From Rariloculus sp963665575 (GTDB lineage: Bacteria > Pseudomonadota > Gammaproteobacteria > Steroidobacterales > Rariloculaceae), in the NCBI GenBank assembly GCA_963665575.2, contig CAXXDW010000006.1, forward strand, positions 868,001-932,000: 64,000 nt of DNA, read 5' to 3'. Every line of letters starts with the position of its first letter. Position 1 is the first letter of the stretch. Positions 18,390 through 27,452 of the stretch are shown piece after piece. Under the pieces are notes generated by a model. The model saw only the letters and a list, made by a program, of their open reading frames with translations. It was not told the origin of the DNA and did not search any database. Position numbers and translations under genes: made by a program.

Positions 18390-19259
18390 ATGGCGCTCGA
18401 TCAGCTTCTCGACGCCCTCGAACGCGAAGCCGGCATCGCTTGCACGGCTGAAGTACGTGCCGTCGGCGGCGGCAGCATCAACCGGGCGTACAGGGTCGAA
18501 AGCGGCGCCGGGCCGGTATTCCTCAAGGTCAATACGATCGAGGGTGCCGCCATGTTTGCGGCGGAAGCGGCCGGACTCGAAGCGATTCGCGAAGCGCGGG
18601 CCGTGGCGGCGCCAGCCGTGGTGGCGCTTGGCGAGACCGGCGATCACGCCTGGCTTGCGCTCGAGTGGATCGAATTCGTGCCGAACCCGCAACCGGCGGC
18701 GGAGCGTCTCGGACGCGAGCTCGCCACGATGCACGCTCACACGGGCGAGTACTTCGGCTGGCACCGCGACAACACGATCGGCTCGACGCCGCAGCCGAAC
18801 ACACCCACGCAGGAGTGGATCGATTTCTGGCGCGAGCACAGGCTCGGTTTTCAACTCGAGCTCGCAGCGCGCAACGGCCTGCCGGGCGAGTGCGAACGGC
18901 AGGGTAGAGCGCTGCTTGACAGGCTCGATCGGTACTTCGACGGCTACCGGCCCGAACCGTCACTCCTGCACGGCGACCTCTGGGGCGGTAACTGGGGCGC
19001 GACCCGAGACGGCGTGCCGTACATATACGATCCGGCCGTCTACTTCGGCGACCGCGAGGCGGACCTCGCGATGACGCGGCTGTTCGGCGGGTTCGGCGAG
19101 CCGTTCTACAAGGGCTATCAGGCGGCGTGGCCGCTGGCGCCGGGCTGGGAACGCCGGGTGCCACTCTACAATCTCTACCATCTGCTCAACCACTTCAATC
19201 TGTTCGGGACCGGGTATCTGGGGCAGATTGAGGGCGCGTTGGCGGAACTCGGGCGGTAG
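18390..19259 (+). CDS. Fructosamine kinase family protein (deglycation)
   Basis: A 289-residue kinase-fold protein from ATG 18390 (MALDQLLDALER); a TTG five codons earlier is possible. Family motifs are GGGSINRAYRV in the nucleotide loop, VFLKVNT with the ATP-binding Lys, LLHGDLWGGNWG as catalytic loop and YIYDPAVYFGDREADLAM as metal-binding segment. Bacterial members phosphorylate ketosamines on glycated proteins or small ribulosamines, which then break down. It closely follows the HNH gene and probably shares its transcript. Confidence 0.92.
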   Translation: MALDQLLDALEREAGIACTAEVRAVGGGSINRAYRVESGAGPVFLKVNTIEGAAMFAAEAAGLEAIREARAVAAPAVVALGETGDHAWLALEWIEFVPNPQPAAERLGRELATMHAHTGEYFGWHRDNTIGSTPQPNTPTQEWIDFWREHRLGFQLELAARNGLPGECERQGRALLDRLDRYFDGYRPEPSLLHGDLWGGNWGATRDGVPYIYDPAVYFGDREADLAMTRLFGGFGEPFYKGYQAAWPLAPGWERRVPLYNLYHLLNHFNLFGTGYLGQIEGALAELGR

Positions 19260-19269
19260 ACGTATCGCG

Positions 19270-19286
19270 CCGGTGCCGGTCACCGG
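19270..19286. terminator. Possible hairpin between convergent genes
   Basis: CCGGTG and CACCGG form a 6-bp stem with a 5-nt loop, followed by ATTTC. It sits 11 bases after the fructosamine-kinase stop, before the convergent aldolase gene. The T-tract is weak. Confidence 0.3.
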
Positions 19287-19414
19287 ATTTCGATCAAGGA
19301 TTCCCCATCCAACAGGGCGGTTTCAATGGCTGGCAGCTGTGGTGCCAGTTTGCTTGAAGCGAGGCATTGGTGGTGTTGCGCGGGGAGCGTTCGCAAGGCT
19401 GCTCGCCCTTCCAC

Positions 19415-20176
19415 TCAGGCGCGCCAGGAAGGATCCTCCCGGTCGAGGATCTTCTGAAGCTCGCCGAAGTGATCCTCGCTCAGGTTCGGATAGTCGCGCC
19501 ATTGTTGTGCCGTCTTCGCGGCCACCTCGTCCGAAACGATGCGCAGTTCCTGGCCGGTCTGGAGCGCTGCGATGTAGGTCGAGCAGGCGCGCTCGAAGTA
19601 GTAGAGATCGTCGAACGTCCGGGCGACCGTCTCACCGAGCGCCATCACGCCGTGGTTGCGCATCAGAACAATCGGGTTGTCGCCCACCAGCTCGGCTATG
19701 CGCTCGGCCTCATCGTCGAGGGCCATGCCGTCGAAGCCGTCGTCGATGCTCACGCGTCCCCGGAATCGCATCGCGTTGATATCGATGGGCGGAAGCGCAG
19801 GCTCGGCGAGGCAGGCGAGCACCGACGCGTTCTTCGAGTGGACATGAAGCACGCAGCGCGCATGCGGAACGCGCCGGTGGATGCTGCCGTGCAGCGCCCA
19901 TGCCGTGGGATCCGGGGCATCCGGCCGCTCCATGGTCTGCTCGTCTTCGGCATCGAGGAGTACGAGTTCGCTGGCCCTGATGCGGGAGAAGTGCCGACCC
20001 CTCGGATTCATCAGGAACCGCGTCCCGGCTTCGTCGACGGCGAGGCTGAAGTGGTTGGCGACCGATTCGTGCATGTCCAGGCGGGCTGCCCAGCGAAACG
20101 CACAGGCAAGGGCGATGCGCTGGGGCTCGAAGTCCATTCGTGGCCGGTTGAGCACGACGGGTTTGGTACGAGCCAT
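19415..20176 (-). CDS. Class II aldolase/adducin domain protein
   Basis: A 253-residue protein with metal-binding histidines in HVHSKN and MRNHGV, and the family's SLAVDEAGTRFLMNPRG and YYFERACSTYIAAL segments. Such proteins include fuculose/ribulose-phosphate aldolases and decarboxylases of unknown substrate; adducin-like versions without a clear pathway are common. It is the last gene downstream of the lipid-modification cluster, but a gap of 134 bases separates it, so co-transcription is uncertain. Substrate cannot be told from sequence. Confidence 0.88.
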   Translation of the reverse strand: MARTKPVVLNRPRMDFEPQRIALACAFRWAARLDMHESVANHFSLAVDEAGTRFLMNPRGRHFSRIRASELVLLDAEDEQTMERPDAPDPTAWALHGSIHRRVPHARCVLHVHSKNASVLACLAEPALPPIDINAMRFRGRVSIDDGFDGMALDDEAERIAELVGDNPIVLMRNHGVMALGETVARTFDDLYYFERACSTYIAALQTGQELRIVSDEVAAKTAQQWRDYPNLSEDHFGELQKILDREDPSWRA

Positions 20177-20310
20177 GGCGTTCCCCTGATCGAGTCTCCG
20201 ACTCGTTACGGTAGCCGTCTTGCGAGCCGTCTGTCCATCATGACGGCGCCGACTCGGCCCGCCCCCATGGCCCGCAAATCTCTACCCAAGCCGCGCAAGA
20301 TCCGGCGCGA

Positions 20311-20757
20311 TCATCTCGGCCCTTGCTGAGACTTGCGGGCCAGAGCTACCGCCATCGCGTTGAAGCCGCGCCGGATCGCGCCGCCCCAAATCAGCGCGAC
20401 CGGCGGGGTCAGCAGGCCGTGGAAGGCGTCAGTGGTGACATAGCGGCAGCGCGACTCACCCAACGGTTCCAGGCGCTGTTCGCGGCGGGCGGTCAGCAGC
20501 CCGGCGGCGCCCATGGTCATGCTCCAGGCCAGCAGCGTAGGTGGTTCGATGGTCTGGATGCGTACCGACTGCCTGAGCCGGAACGGCCCGAGCTTCACAT
20601 GGAGCACAACCGGCGCGCCGACCTTGAGACTCGCGTCCACCCTGGGCGTGAAGGGGTTCCACTCGCCGTATCGTTCGAAGTCCGTCAGGACTTCCCACGC
20701 GCGCTCGACCGGCGCATCGATGCCCACCGCGTCGGACCTGATCACATGGCGGAACAC
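20311..20757 (-). CDS. SRPBCC domain protein (START-like lipid-binding fold)
   Basis: About 148 residues from GTG 20757, six bases after the SDR stop. The sequence IDAPVERAWEVLTDFERYGE followed by WNPFTPRVDASLKVGAPV is the standard SRPBCC opening; later strands include RQSVRIQTIEPPTLLAW and a C-terminal helix FNAMAVALARK. These folds hold a hydrophobic ligand in a deep cavity. In this cluster it may carry or sense a lipid intermediate. A longer upstream frame exists but lies inside the SDR gene. Confidence 0.85.
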   Translation of the reverse strand: MFRHVIRSDAVGIDAPVERAWEVLTDFERYGEWNPFTPRVDASLKVGAPVVLHVKLGPFRLRQSVRIQTIEPPTLLAWSMTMGAAGLLTARREQRLEPLGESRCRYVTTDAFHGLLTPPVALIWGGAIRRGFNAMAVALARKSQQGPR

Positions 20758-20762
20758 GCAAG

Positions 20763-21788
20763 CTACCCCTGCTCGATGCCCATCGAGCCGCCCGTGGCCT
20801 GCTTGTCGATCATCGACTCGCTCAGTTCCCACAGCCGCTTGCCGGCGGCTTCGTCCCGCGCGAGCGGGGAAGCGGGTTTTTCGCTGAACCCATGCAGGTA
20901 GACGCCGGTACGCTCGCCCATCTCCTCGGCGCAGCACAGGTAGATGACCGGGCGGGCGGCCTTGTCCGGCGGCGTGAAAAACAGTTTGGCAAGGGCTTGG
21001 GTCGGGAGTCGCAGGAACACCGGCGCGTCGCGCACGATTCCCGAACGGACGGGTCCGGGGCACAGCGAGTTCACGGCGACTCGAGTCTCCCTTTCGAAAT
21101 TGAGCCGGCGCGACAGTTCCTGGGCGTAGGTGCAAAGGCTCAGCTTGCTCGAGGCGTAGTGCTTGAGGCTGTCCCTCAGTCCATAGTCGGTAAACGCGCC
21201 GAAGGTCTGAAAGTCGATGGGTCCGGCGGATCGATGCGATTCGGAGCCGACGATCACGATGCGCGGCCGTTGCTTCGGATCGGTGGATGGTTGAATCAGC
21301 CCATCGGACAGCAGCCGGTCGATCAGGGCGCGGTTGGCGAGGAAGTGCACCGCGAACATCATTTCGTAGCCCTGCGGGGTCCTGCGGGCACTGCGCGGTA
21401 TGAGGCCCGCGTTCAGGACGACGATGTCGAGCCGCCTGCCCTGCTGCCTGAGCGTGTCGCCGAGCTCGTGCACGGAATCCAGATCAGCGAGGTCGACCTT
21501 GAGCATCTCCACGAGGTTCGAGCCCGACTTGCGGCTGACGTCTTTCCCGGCTTGCGGGTGGCCGCTCCGGCAGGCCATGAGGACGCGCCCGCCGCGCCTG
21601 GCGAGGTCGACCGCCACCGCCTTGCCGAGCCCGCTGTTGGCCCCGGTGACGAGGCAGACCTTGCCGTCGATACGGAAACTGTCAGGCAGCGGTCCGGTTC
21701 GGTCCTTGCGCGAGAATACATCCACGAAAGCGGCATATACGGCGCCGCCCAACTTCGTGTAGTCCCCGGATTGAGTATCGGTCTGCAT
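20763..21788 (-). CDS. Short-chain dehydrogenase/reductase
   Basis: 341 residues. It has the NAD(P) site LVTGANSGLGKAVA, the LNAGLIPRSA motif (NAG), catalytic Ser in IVIVGSESHRS and Tyr/Lys in YASSK. The C-terminus resembles retinol dehydrogenase or protochlorophyllide-reductase like SDRs (CPGPVRSGI; RPVIYLCCAEEMGERTGVYL). The substrate is probably a hydrophobic alcohol or ketone. The downstream SRPBCC gene starts six bases after its stop; the sulfotransferase lies 55 bases upstream. Confidence 0.92.
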   Translation of the reverse strand: MQTDTQSGDYTKLGGAVYAAFVDVFSRKDRTGPLPDSFRIDGKVCLVTGANSGLGKAVAVDLARRGGRVLMACRSGHPQAGKDVSRKSGSNLVEMLKVDLADLDSVHELGDTLRQQGRRLDIVVLNAGLIPRSARRTPQGYEMMFAVHFLANRALIDRLLSDGLIQPSTDPKQRPRIVIVGSESHRSAGPIDFQTFGAFTDYGLRDSLKHYASSKLSLCTYAQELSRRLNFERETRVAVNSLCPGPVRSGIVRDAPVFLRLPTQALAKLFFTPPDKAARPVIYLCCAEEMGERTGVYLHGFSEKPASPLARDEAAGKRLWELSESMIDKQATGGSMGIEQG

Positions 21789-21843
21789 GGTTGTCTGCTC
21801 TCTTTGATTTCCGTTTCAGGTCACTGTGGCGCGCGAAATCCGG

Positions 21844-23142
21844 TCAGGCGTTCGCCAGTCCGGTTGCTTCGTCCGGAATCCGGTAGACGCGGGTGTAGAA
21901 CTCGAAGTCCCGGTCGATCCGATCGGCGTCGAGTCCGAAATCGTCGAGGGAATAGGCGTGTACGCCATGGCGGTCCTTGACGTTGGCGTTTAGCGCTTCG
22001 CTTGCAGCGCGCTCGGATGTTGCGTCGAACTCGATCGCGGCGCAGCGGTAGATTCTTTGCAACTCGTCGATCGGGCGCTTCAGGAGATCGTAGTAGGACA
22101 CGTCGATGCAAGCGCCGGCGCTCCCGGAGTATCGAACCGCGATGGAGCGTTCGAGCACGCGGCGCATCTTCGGCACCCAGTGCGCTGCGATCTCGCGCGC
22201 ATCCACTCGGTCGCTCAGGATGCCCCGGCCGTGCGCGACCATGCTGCAGAACGATGCGAGCGCCCGCTTCGGATCGCGGTGGGTCTGAACGACCGAGGTC
22301 CGCGGCAGCACGCGCAGCGCCACGTCGAGGTGTTCGAGATGATTGGGTGTCTTGAGGACCCAGTTCCTGCCCGGCCGCTGCCACTGCAGCACCTTGAGCA
22401 TCGTGAGCAGATATTCGTAGCTCCTCGTGTGATCCTGCTGTTCGAGCCATTCTGAGTAGCTCGGCACATGCATCATCGCTTCCGGAGACTGGCTCATGAA
22501 CGAGAGGTCGAGCAGGAACACGTCCTCTTCCGGCGCGTCGTGGGCGAGCGGGTGAATGGCGGCGAATTCCGGTGCGAGCCAGGTCATCGCCTTCTCGGCG
22601 CGCATGGCCGCCTCGCGTCTCGCTTCGGGTTTGCCCCGTGTCTCGCGGGGAAGCGGTACCGGGTTGAGCGCCTCCCAGGTCTTCAGCGATCGGATCGCCG
22701 GATCCGCAGCGATCAGCCGGTGCAAGCTGGTCGTTGCGGTCCGCTGCAGACCCGTGATGAGAATGATCCTGCCGAGCTCCAGGTCGACGATCTCCGGGTG
22801 GCCGCCGATCAGCCGCTTGGCGAGGAGCCGCGTCGCGAGCGCCGACACGATTCTCGACCGCTGTACGGCGTAGCCCACCGTGGTGAGATTCGCCTCCTCG
22901 TTGATGGACTTCACCAGGACGGCCAACGGTTCAATGAACCACTCGTCGCCGAAGTCCGACAGCCCCGTCTTCCTTCGGGCAGCGTCGATGAGCCTGTCGA
23001 CATCGAGACCACCGCCGAAGCCGGCCTTGCGCGCGAGGCGGCCCGCCCGGTTGGCGACGGCGACGCGAAACGGGCGATACGGTTTCGTGTAGTCGGTCGA
23101 CGTCTGCCGGAGTTTTGCTTGCTGCGGGGGCATCCGTGACAA
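21844..23142 (-). CDS. Sulfotransferase family protein
   Basis: 432 residues. The PAPS 5'-phosphosulfate loop is LITGLQRTATTSLHRLIAAD; the 3'-phosphate region includes VVQTHRDPKRALASFCSM, and WVLKTPNHLEHLD is the substrate/PAPS-side segment. An N-terminal extension of about 120 residues precedes the core, as in the large bacterial Sulfotransfer_3 type proteins found beside lipid genes. It would transfer sulfate from PAPS to a hydroxyl group; the acceptor is unknown, perhaps the sterol- or lipid-like product of its neighbours. It is five bases downstream of the DUF1214 gene, strongly suggesting one operon. Confidence 0.9.
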   Translation of the reverse strand: MSRMPPQQAKLRQTSTDYTKPYRPFRVAVANRAGRLARKAGFGGGLDVDRLIDAARRKTGLSDFGDEWFIEPLAVLVKSINEEANLTTVGYAVQRSRIVSALATRLLAKRLIGGHPEIVDLELGRIILITGLQRTATTSLHRLIAADPAIRSLKTWEALNPVPLPRETRGKPEARREAAMRAEKAMTWLAPEFAAIHPLAHDAPEEDVFLLDLSFMSQSPEAMMHVPSYSEWLEQQDHTRSYEYLLTMLKVLQWQRPGRNWVLKTPNHLEHLDVALRVLPRTSVVQTHRDPKRALASFCSMVAHGRGILSDRVDAREIAAHWVPKMRRVLERSIAVRYSGSAGACIDVSYYDLLKRPIDELQRIYRCAAIEFDATSERAASEALNANVKDRHGVHAYSLDDFGLDADRIDRDFEFYTRVYRIPDEATGLANA

Positions 23143-23147
23143 GGCCT

Positions 23148-24359
23148 CTACGCGCCGCGAGCCCGGCGGTTCCTCAAGGCTTCAAGCTCCGCCAGGCTGA
23201 CGACCCGGGTAGCGGGTTCGGGATGTTCGCTCGCCTTGATCCAGCGAAAGCACATCGTCCCGGACGTGTGACCGGCGGTTTCGAGCCAGTTCGGGAGTCC
23301 CGGATCGCGGTGGGCAACGACGAGACGAACGGAGCCGTCGTCCTCGTAACGGGCGAGCTTCCTGTTCGTGTGAATCGTGTGATAACGGTAGTCCAGCGAT
23401 TCCATCCAGTAGTTATTTACCTGAAAATTCCAGTGTTCGCACTCCGGCGGCATGACTTCGATGAGCAGCGCCTCGTCTTCGGCCAACGCCCAGTGACTGT
23501 GATGGTAGACGATGTTCGGGTCGCCGCCCGCCGCGAGCGAGATATCGGGGTCGAACATGGGAAGCTTGTTGCTGTGCTTTCTGAAGCCCCGAGCCCAGTT
23601 GGCGAACAGCATCGCGGCGCCCGCCACGAGCGTGCCCGCGGACTTGAGCCCCTCGTCGAGCTGTTCGGGCGTGAGCGCTGCGGGCCGTTTCTCCTCCTCG
23701 CTGCAGTTGATGCGCTCGATCGTGAGCTCGGCCGGGACTTCTGCCGTCCGGTCGAGGAAGGTCTGACGCACGATCAGCGTGCGGCTTTCCGGCGTCATGG
23801 GCAGCCAGTTGCCCTCGTGGCGTTTGCTGCTCACGAGCAGTTCGAAGCAGCCGTCCTCGCCGATCGCAAGTTCCCCGGCTTCGACGTAGCCGGTCGGAGG
23901 CATGCCGCCGCCCTGCCCGTAGTGGCCGGCCTGCGTGCCGAAGCCGAGATACCTGACCGTGTTGCGCGCGCCGCTGATGCGGTAATCGTAGTCGCCGTGG
24001 ATGGCGGCCGTCTGGTAGTGGTTGTCGGGGTTGTCCGAGCCGAGCTTGACCGTTTCATGGGCAACGCGGTGCAGTACCGGCGCCCTGGGGTCGGCGTATT
24101 CGACGAAGGCCATGAGACCGCCCCGGAGCAGGCGGCTCAGGTAACGGTATCCCTCGGCCTGGTTGAACGGGTCCCGGGGCGCGCCCGGGTAGTTGAGCGC
24201 GGCGCCGGCGGCCTTGAGCGTGTCGCAGAATTCATCCCAGGCCCGGCCGCTGACCACGCGCTCTTCGGCGACATCGGCGCTCGTCTTGCCGCGCAGCCTG
24301 AGCAACAGCAACGACATCCGCCGGAAGAGCTGAAGCAGGCCGATCAGCAATCGTCTCAT
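23148..24359 (-). CDS. DUF1214 domain protein
   Basis: 403 residues. After a short hydrophobic N-terminus (LLIGLLQLFRRMSLLLLRL), most of the protein is alpha/beta with the DUF1214 end: NNYWMESLDYRYHTIHTNR, VAHRDPGLPNWLETAGH, GTMCFRWIKA. DUF1214 proteins occur in bacteria and some viruses without a settled biochemical role; they are often next to SDR and sulfotransferase genes. It is nine bases downstream of the sterol reductase-like gene and five upstream of the sulfotransferase. Function is unknown. Confidence 0.88.
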   Translation of the reverse strand: MRRLLIGLLQLFRRMSLLLLRLRGKTSADVAEERVVSGRAWDEFCDTLKAAGAALNYPGAPRDPFNQAEGYRYLSRLLRGGLMAFVEYADPRAPVLHRVAHETVKLGSDNPDNHYQTAAIHGDYDYRISGARNTVRYLGFGTQAGHYGQGGGMPPTGYVEAGELAIGEDGCFELLVSSKRHEGNWLPMTPESRTLIVRQTFLDRTAEVPAELTIERINCSEEEKRPAALTPEQLDEGLKSAGTLVAGAAMLFANWARGFRKHSNKLPMFDPDISLAAGGDPNIVYHHSHWALAEDEALLIEVMPPECEHWNFQVNNYWMESLDYRYHTIHTNRKLARYEDDGSVRLVVAHRDPGLPNWLETAGHTSGTMCFRWIKASEHPEPATRVVSLAELEALRNRRARGA

Positions 24360-24368
24360 CGCAGGCGC

Positions 24369-25454
24369 CTAGTAAATTCGCGGCACGATTCGCCAGGGCA
24401 CGCTTGCGCGGTATCGCTCCCAGAGGAGCCCGTATTTTTCGGCGCAGCGGCGGTCGTCATCGCGTTCCCGGGGCAGCAGCAGGGCGACATAGTAAAGCGG
24501 GTAGAGCCAGGGACCGAGCAGCAGCGGCCACCCCAACGCGAGCGCAAGACCCGTCGCCATGAGGATCTCGCCGAGATAATTGACGTGGCGCGACACCCCC
24601 CAGAACCCGCCGTAGAGCACGCGGCGTTCGCCGTCGCTGAATACCTTCGGCGCGAACCGGCCGAGAAAGACCCGCGCCGGATCGCGCTTGAAGACGTACT
24701 TCTGCATGTTTGCGCCGCGTGCCAGCGACCAGCCTGCGAGGAAGAGCACGGCGGCGAGTACCGAGAGCCATATGGGTGCATCCGGATTCGGCAGATCGGC
24801 GACCGACCAAAGTCCCACGACGTAGAAGTACGGATACCACGAGAGACACCCCCAGACGAGCTTGAACCCCAGGCGTTCGGCGAAGAGGTCGTAGGTGTAC
24901 AGGTGAACGTGCTCGAAGATGAGGTAGTCCCACACGAACCAGGTGAAGAGCACGACGTAGAGCACCACGCCCGGCCAAGGGTCGTCGGGGAAGGCGAGAA
25001 AGTGATGCGCCGCGAACGCGAGCAGATGCAGTTGAAGAAGGACAGCACCGACGAGGTACAGGAACATCTTCGCGTCTACCCGGCCACTGAAAAACTGCGG
25101 GTTTGCGAGTCGGCCGAGATAGAACTCCGCGAGCGGCGAGCCCCCGCGGCTGGCCACCGGCAGCACCGCCGCCGCGGACAGCAGCAGGCCGAGCGTCAGC
25201 GCGCCCGCGGCACTCGGCCAGCGCACCGTCCACAACCAGTCCCACGGCATCAGACCGCTGTAAGCGGCGGCGAACCAGAGGCCGACGCTGACCGCCGCCA
25301 CGAGCGTTCCGTTGAGGCGATACTGGAGTTTCTCGCCGGTTGCCTCGTCCCTTGCGTAACCCGTCAATCGGCGTGCGGGCAGCGCGAGGTGCAGCACGAA
25401 CACGGCCGCGTAGATCGCCCACGGCGCGAAGAAGCCGATCACCATGTCCGTCAT
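24369..25454 (-). CDS. ERG4/ERG24-type sterol reductase-like membrane protein
   Basis: 361 residues with about eight membrane helices. The family signature near the C-terminus is clear: GFWGVSRHVNYLGEIL, followed by DDRRCAEKYGLLWERYR and the ending VPWRIVPRIY, which is how eukaryotic C14/C24/7-dehydrocholesterol reductases end. An upstream HYLY-like region (FEHVHLYTYDLFAERLGFKL) also fits. These enzymes reduce double bonds of sterols with NADPH. Related bacterial proteins are known from a few lineages, and broader DUF1295/isoprenylcysteine methyltransferase-like relatives exist, so activity is not certain. Its ATG overlaps the upstream SDR stop (ATGA). Confidence 0.85.
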   Translation of the reverse strand: MTDMVIGFFAPWAIYAAVFVLHLALPARRLTGYARDEATGEKLQYRLNGTLVAAVSVGLWFAAAYSGLMPWDWLWTVRWPSAAGALTLGLLLSAAAVLPVASRGGSPLAEFYLGRLANPQFFSGRVDAKMFLYLVGAVLLQLHLLAFAAHHFLAFPDDPWPGVVLYVVLFTWFVWDYLIFEHVHLYTYDLFAERLGFKLVWGCLSWYPYFYVVGLWSVADLPNPDAPIWLSVLAAVLFLAGWSLARGANMQKYVFKRDPARVFLGRFAPKVFSDGERRVLYGGFWGVSRHVNYLGEILMATGLALALGWPLLLGPWLYPLYYVALLLPRERDDDRRCAEKYGLLWERYRASVPWRIVPRIY

Positions 25455-26236
25455 GACATGTGCCGGGTATTGGCATCGATGAGGTGGATCGCCGCCCTGC
25501 GGGTCAGTAAGCGTCCCATGAACTGCGCCGAGATCCGGTTGACGAAGCCGGGCACGAAGCGCGGACCCCTGCCGAGCGCGTCGAGCGTCTGTTTCGCGGC
25601 CTCCTCGGGGGCAAGCGTGCCGGGCGCAGCCTTGTCGGTCGTGGCGAGGTAACCCGGTGTCAGCATTGCGCCGGCGCAGCAGACCGAAACGTCGACACCA
25701 TGCTCGCGCAACTCCGCCCAGAGCGCTTCGGCAAGGATGGTGTTGAACGCCTTGCTGGCCGAATAGGCGGCGAAGCGTGGAGCGCCCTGCAATCCGGCGA
25801 GCGACGACACGAGCACGAGAGCGCCGCGTCCACGCTCGCGCATTGCCGGCAGGAGCGCACGGGCGAGCAGCAGCGGTCCGCGCACGTTGACGCGCACGAC
25901 CTGTTCAAGCACGTCCTCGTCCATGTCGAGGAAACCGCCGATGGGAATGCGAGCCGCGTTGTAGATGACGATGCCGAGGTCGATGGCTGCAACGGCGTCG
26001 GCGAGCGTCGCGGCAACGTCGGCCGAGGCCAGGTCGAGTGTCACGCAACGGACGTCGACGTCATGGTCGGCGTGCAGGCGGCCGGCGACATCCTCCAGCA
26101 CATCACCGCGGCGCGCCACGAGCACGACGTTCATGCCCCGCCTTGCAAGTTCGTCGGCAAACGCCGCGCCCAGGCCCTGCGAAGCCCCCGCCACGACGGC
26201 CCACTGCCCGTAGCGGGCAGGCAAGGATCTCTTCAT
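25451..26236 (-). CDS. Short-chain dehydrogenase/reductase (17-beta-HSD12/KAR-like)
   Basis: 261 residues from ATG 26236 (MKRSLPARYGQWAVVAGASQ). Motifs: GASQGLGAAFADELA, IYNAARI (a variant of NNAG), VLVSSLAG and YSASKAF. The C-terminal tail VPGFVNRISAQFMGRLLTRR resembles very-long-chain 3-ketoacyl or 17-beta-hydroxysteroid type SDRs. It is the first gene of the leftward cluster and overlaps the sterol reductase-like gene by four bases. A longer start 13 codons upstream is possible but has no family match. Confidence 0.9.
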   Translation of the reverse strand: MKRSLPARYGQWAVVAGASQGLGAAFADELARRGMNVVLVARRGDVLEDVAGRLHADHDVDVRCVTLDLASADVAATLADAVAAIDLGIVIYNAARIPIGGFLDMDEDVLEQVVRVNVRGPLLLARALLPAMRERGRGALVLVSSLAGLQGAPRFAAYSASKAFNTILAEALWAELREHGVDVSVCCAGAMLTPGYLATTDKAAPGTLAPEEAAKQTLDALGRGPRFVPGFVNRISAQFMGRLLTRRAAIHLIDANTRHMS

Positions 26237-26442
26237 CGACTTCGCAGTACCGCCACAAGGTACACCTGCTGTCATGCTTGCCTAACGATCGCGGAAAATA
26301 GCACGCCACGCGAAAAACCGAGATACTCCGCGCCATGAGCGACCCTCTGCCGTTTCATTCGGGCTCGCCTGACGGCCGGCTGTTGCCGGCTCGCGCCAAG
26401 CCTTGCCACGTCCAGGACAGCTGAGCTCACGGACGTCGCAAG

Positions 26443-27330
26443 GTGATCGGTCAACTTTCGGGCATTCTGCTGCCGGTGCTTGCGCTTGCGAGCATCGGAT
26501 ACGCGTGGCGACGATTCGGTTTTCCCTTTGAGCGCGAGTTCGTCACGCGTCTGATCATGAACGTGTGCGGTCCCTGCCTGATCATCGACAGCTTCGCCGG
26601 GCTCACGCTTCCGATCGCCGATATCGTCAACATGTTCCTGGCGTCCCTCGCGGTGTTCGCGGTGACGATCGCGTGTGCATGGGCGGTGCTCCGAGTTTCA
26701 GGGTTGCCGATTCGGTCCTTTTTGCCGGTGCTTTCGATCGGCAATCACGGCAACATGGGGTTGCCGCTTTGCGTGTTCGCATTCGGCGAAACGGGTCTCG
26801 CGCTCGGTGTTGCGGTTTTCGTGACGACCTCGGTCGGCCAGGTGACCCTGACGCCGATGCTGCAGTCACAGGCCCCGCCTCTGCGGACACTTGCGACGAC
26901 GCCCGTAATCTACGGGGCGGTGATCGGAGCGGTCGTGTTCGCGGGCGATGTGCAATTGCCCGAGTGGACCGCAGCGACGATCGGCTTGCTCGGCGACGTC
27001 ACCATCCCGCTCATGCTGCTCGCGCTCGGCAACACGCTCGGCGGGCTGCGCGCAAGGCGCCTGCCGATGGCGCTGTCGCTCGGAGCGACGCGGCTCGTGA
27101 TCGGTTTCGCCGTTGCGCTCGGCGTCGCAGAGTTCTTCGGACTGGAAGGAATAGCCAGAAGCGTGCTGATACTGCAGGGGGCAATGCCGGCGGCGGTCTT
27201 CAACTATCTCTTCGCGGCACGCTACGATCGCGACCCGGACGATGTGGCGAGCATCGTGCTCACCTCGACGTTGCTGAGCGCTGCAACGCTGCCGCTTCTC
27301 GTGAGCTACGCGCTGGCGATCGCCGGCTGA
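26443..27330 (+). CDS. AEC family transporter
   Basis: 295 residues from GTG 26443 with about ten membrane helices, split by a central loop. Family features: GYAWRRFGFPFEREFVTRLI, SIGNHGNMGLPLC, and the second half PAAVFNYLFAARYDRDPDDVAS with VLTSTLLSAATLPL. AEC (auxin efflux carrier) proteins in bacteria export or import carboxylates such as malonate. It is divergent from the SDR/sterol cluster, with 206 bases between starts, so a shared regulatory region is possible. Confidence 0.9.
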   Translation: MIGQLSGILLPVLALASIGYAWRRFGFPFEREFVTRLIMNVCGPCLIIDSFAGLTLPIADIVNMFLASLAVFAVTIACAWAVLRVSGLPIRSFLPVLSIGNHGNMGLPLCVFAFGETGLALGVAVFVTTSVGQVTLTPMLQSQAPPLRTLATTPVIYGAVIGAVVFAGDVQLPEWTAATIGLLGDVTIPLMLLALGNTLGGLRARRLPMALSLGATRLVIGFAVALGVAEFFGLEGIARSVLILQGAMPAAVFNYLFAARYDRDPDDVASIVLTSTLLSAATLPLLVSYALAIAG

Positions 27331-27452
27331 GCGACCGCCGGCCGACCCTTCCCGGCCAGTGATCTGCGCGATCGACCGGCGTCGGCCGCCCGCCGCAGAA
27401 CCGCACGTCGCACCGAGACCGGCGCCCTTGCCACCGGCTGCCGAGCAGGCGG

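Noticed and set aside
23115..25652. Open frame of 845 codons on the plus strand
   Set aside because: Antisense to DUF1214, sterol reductase-like and SDR genes; no family similarity.
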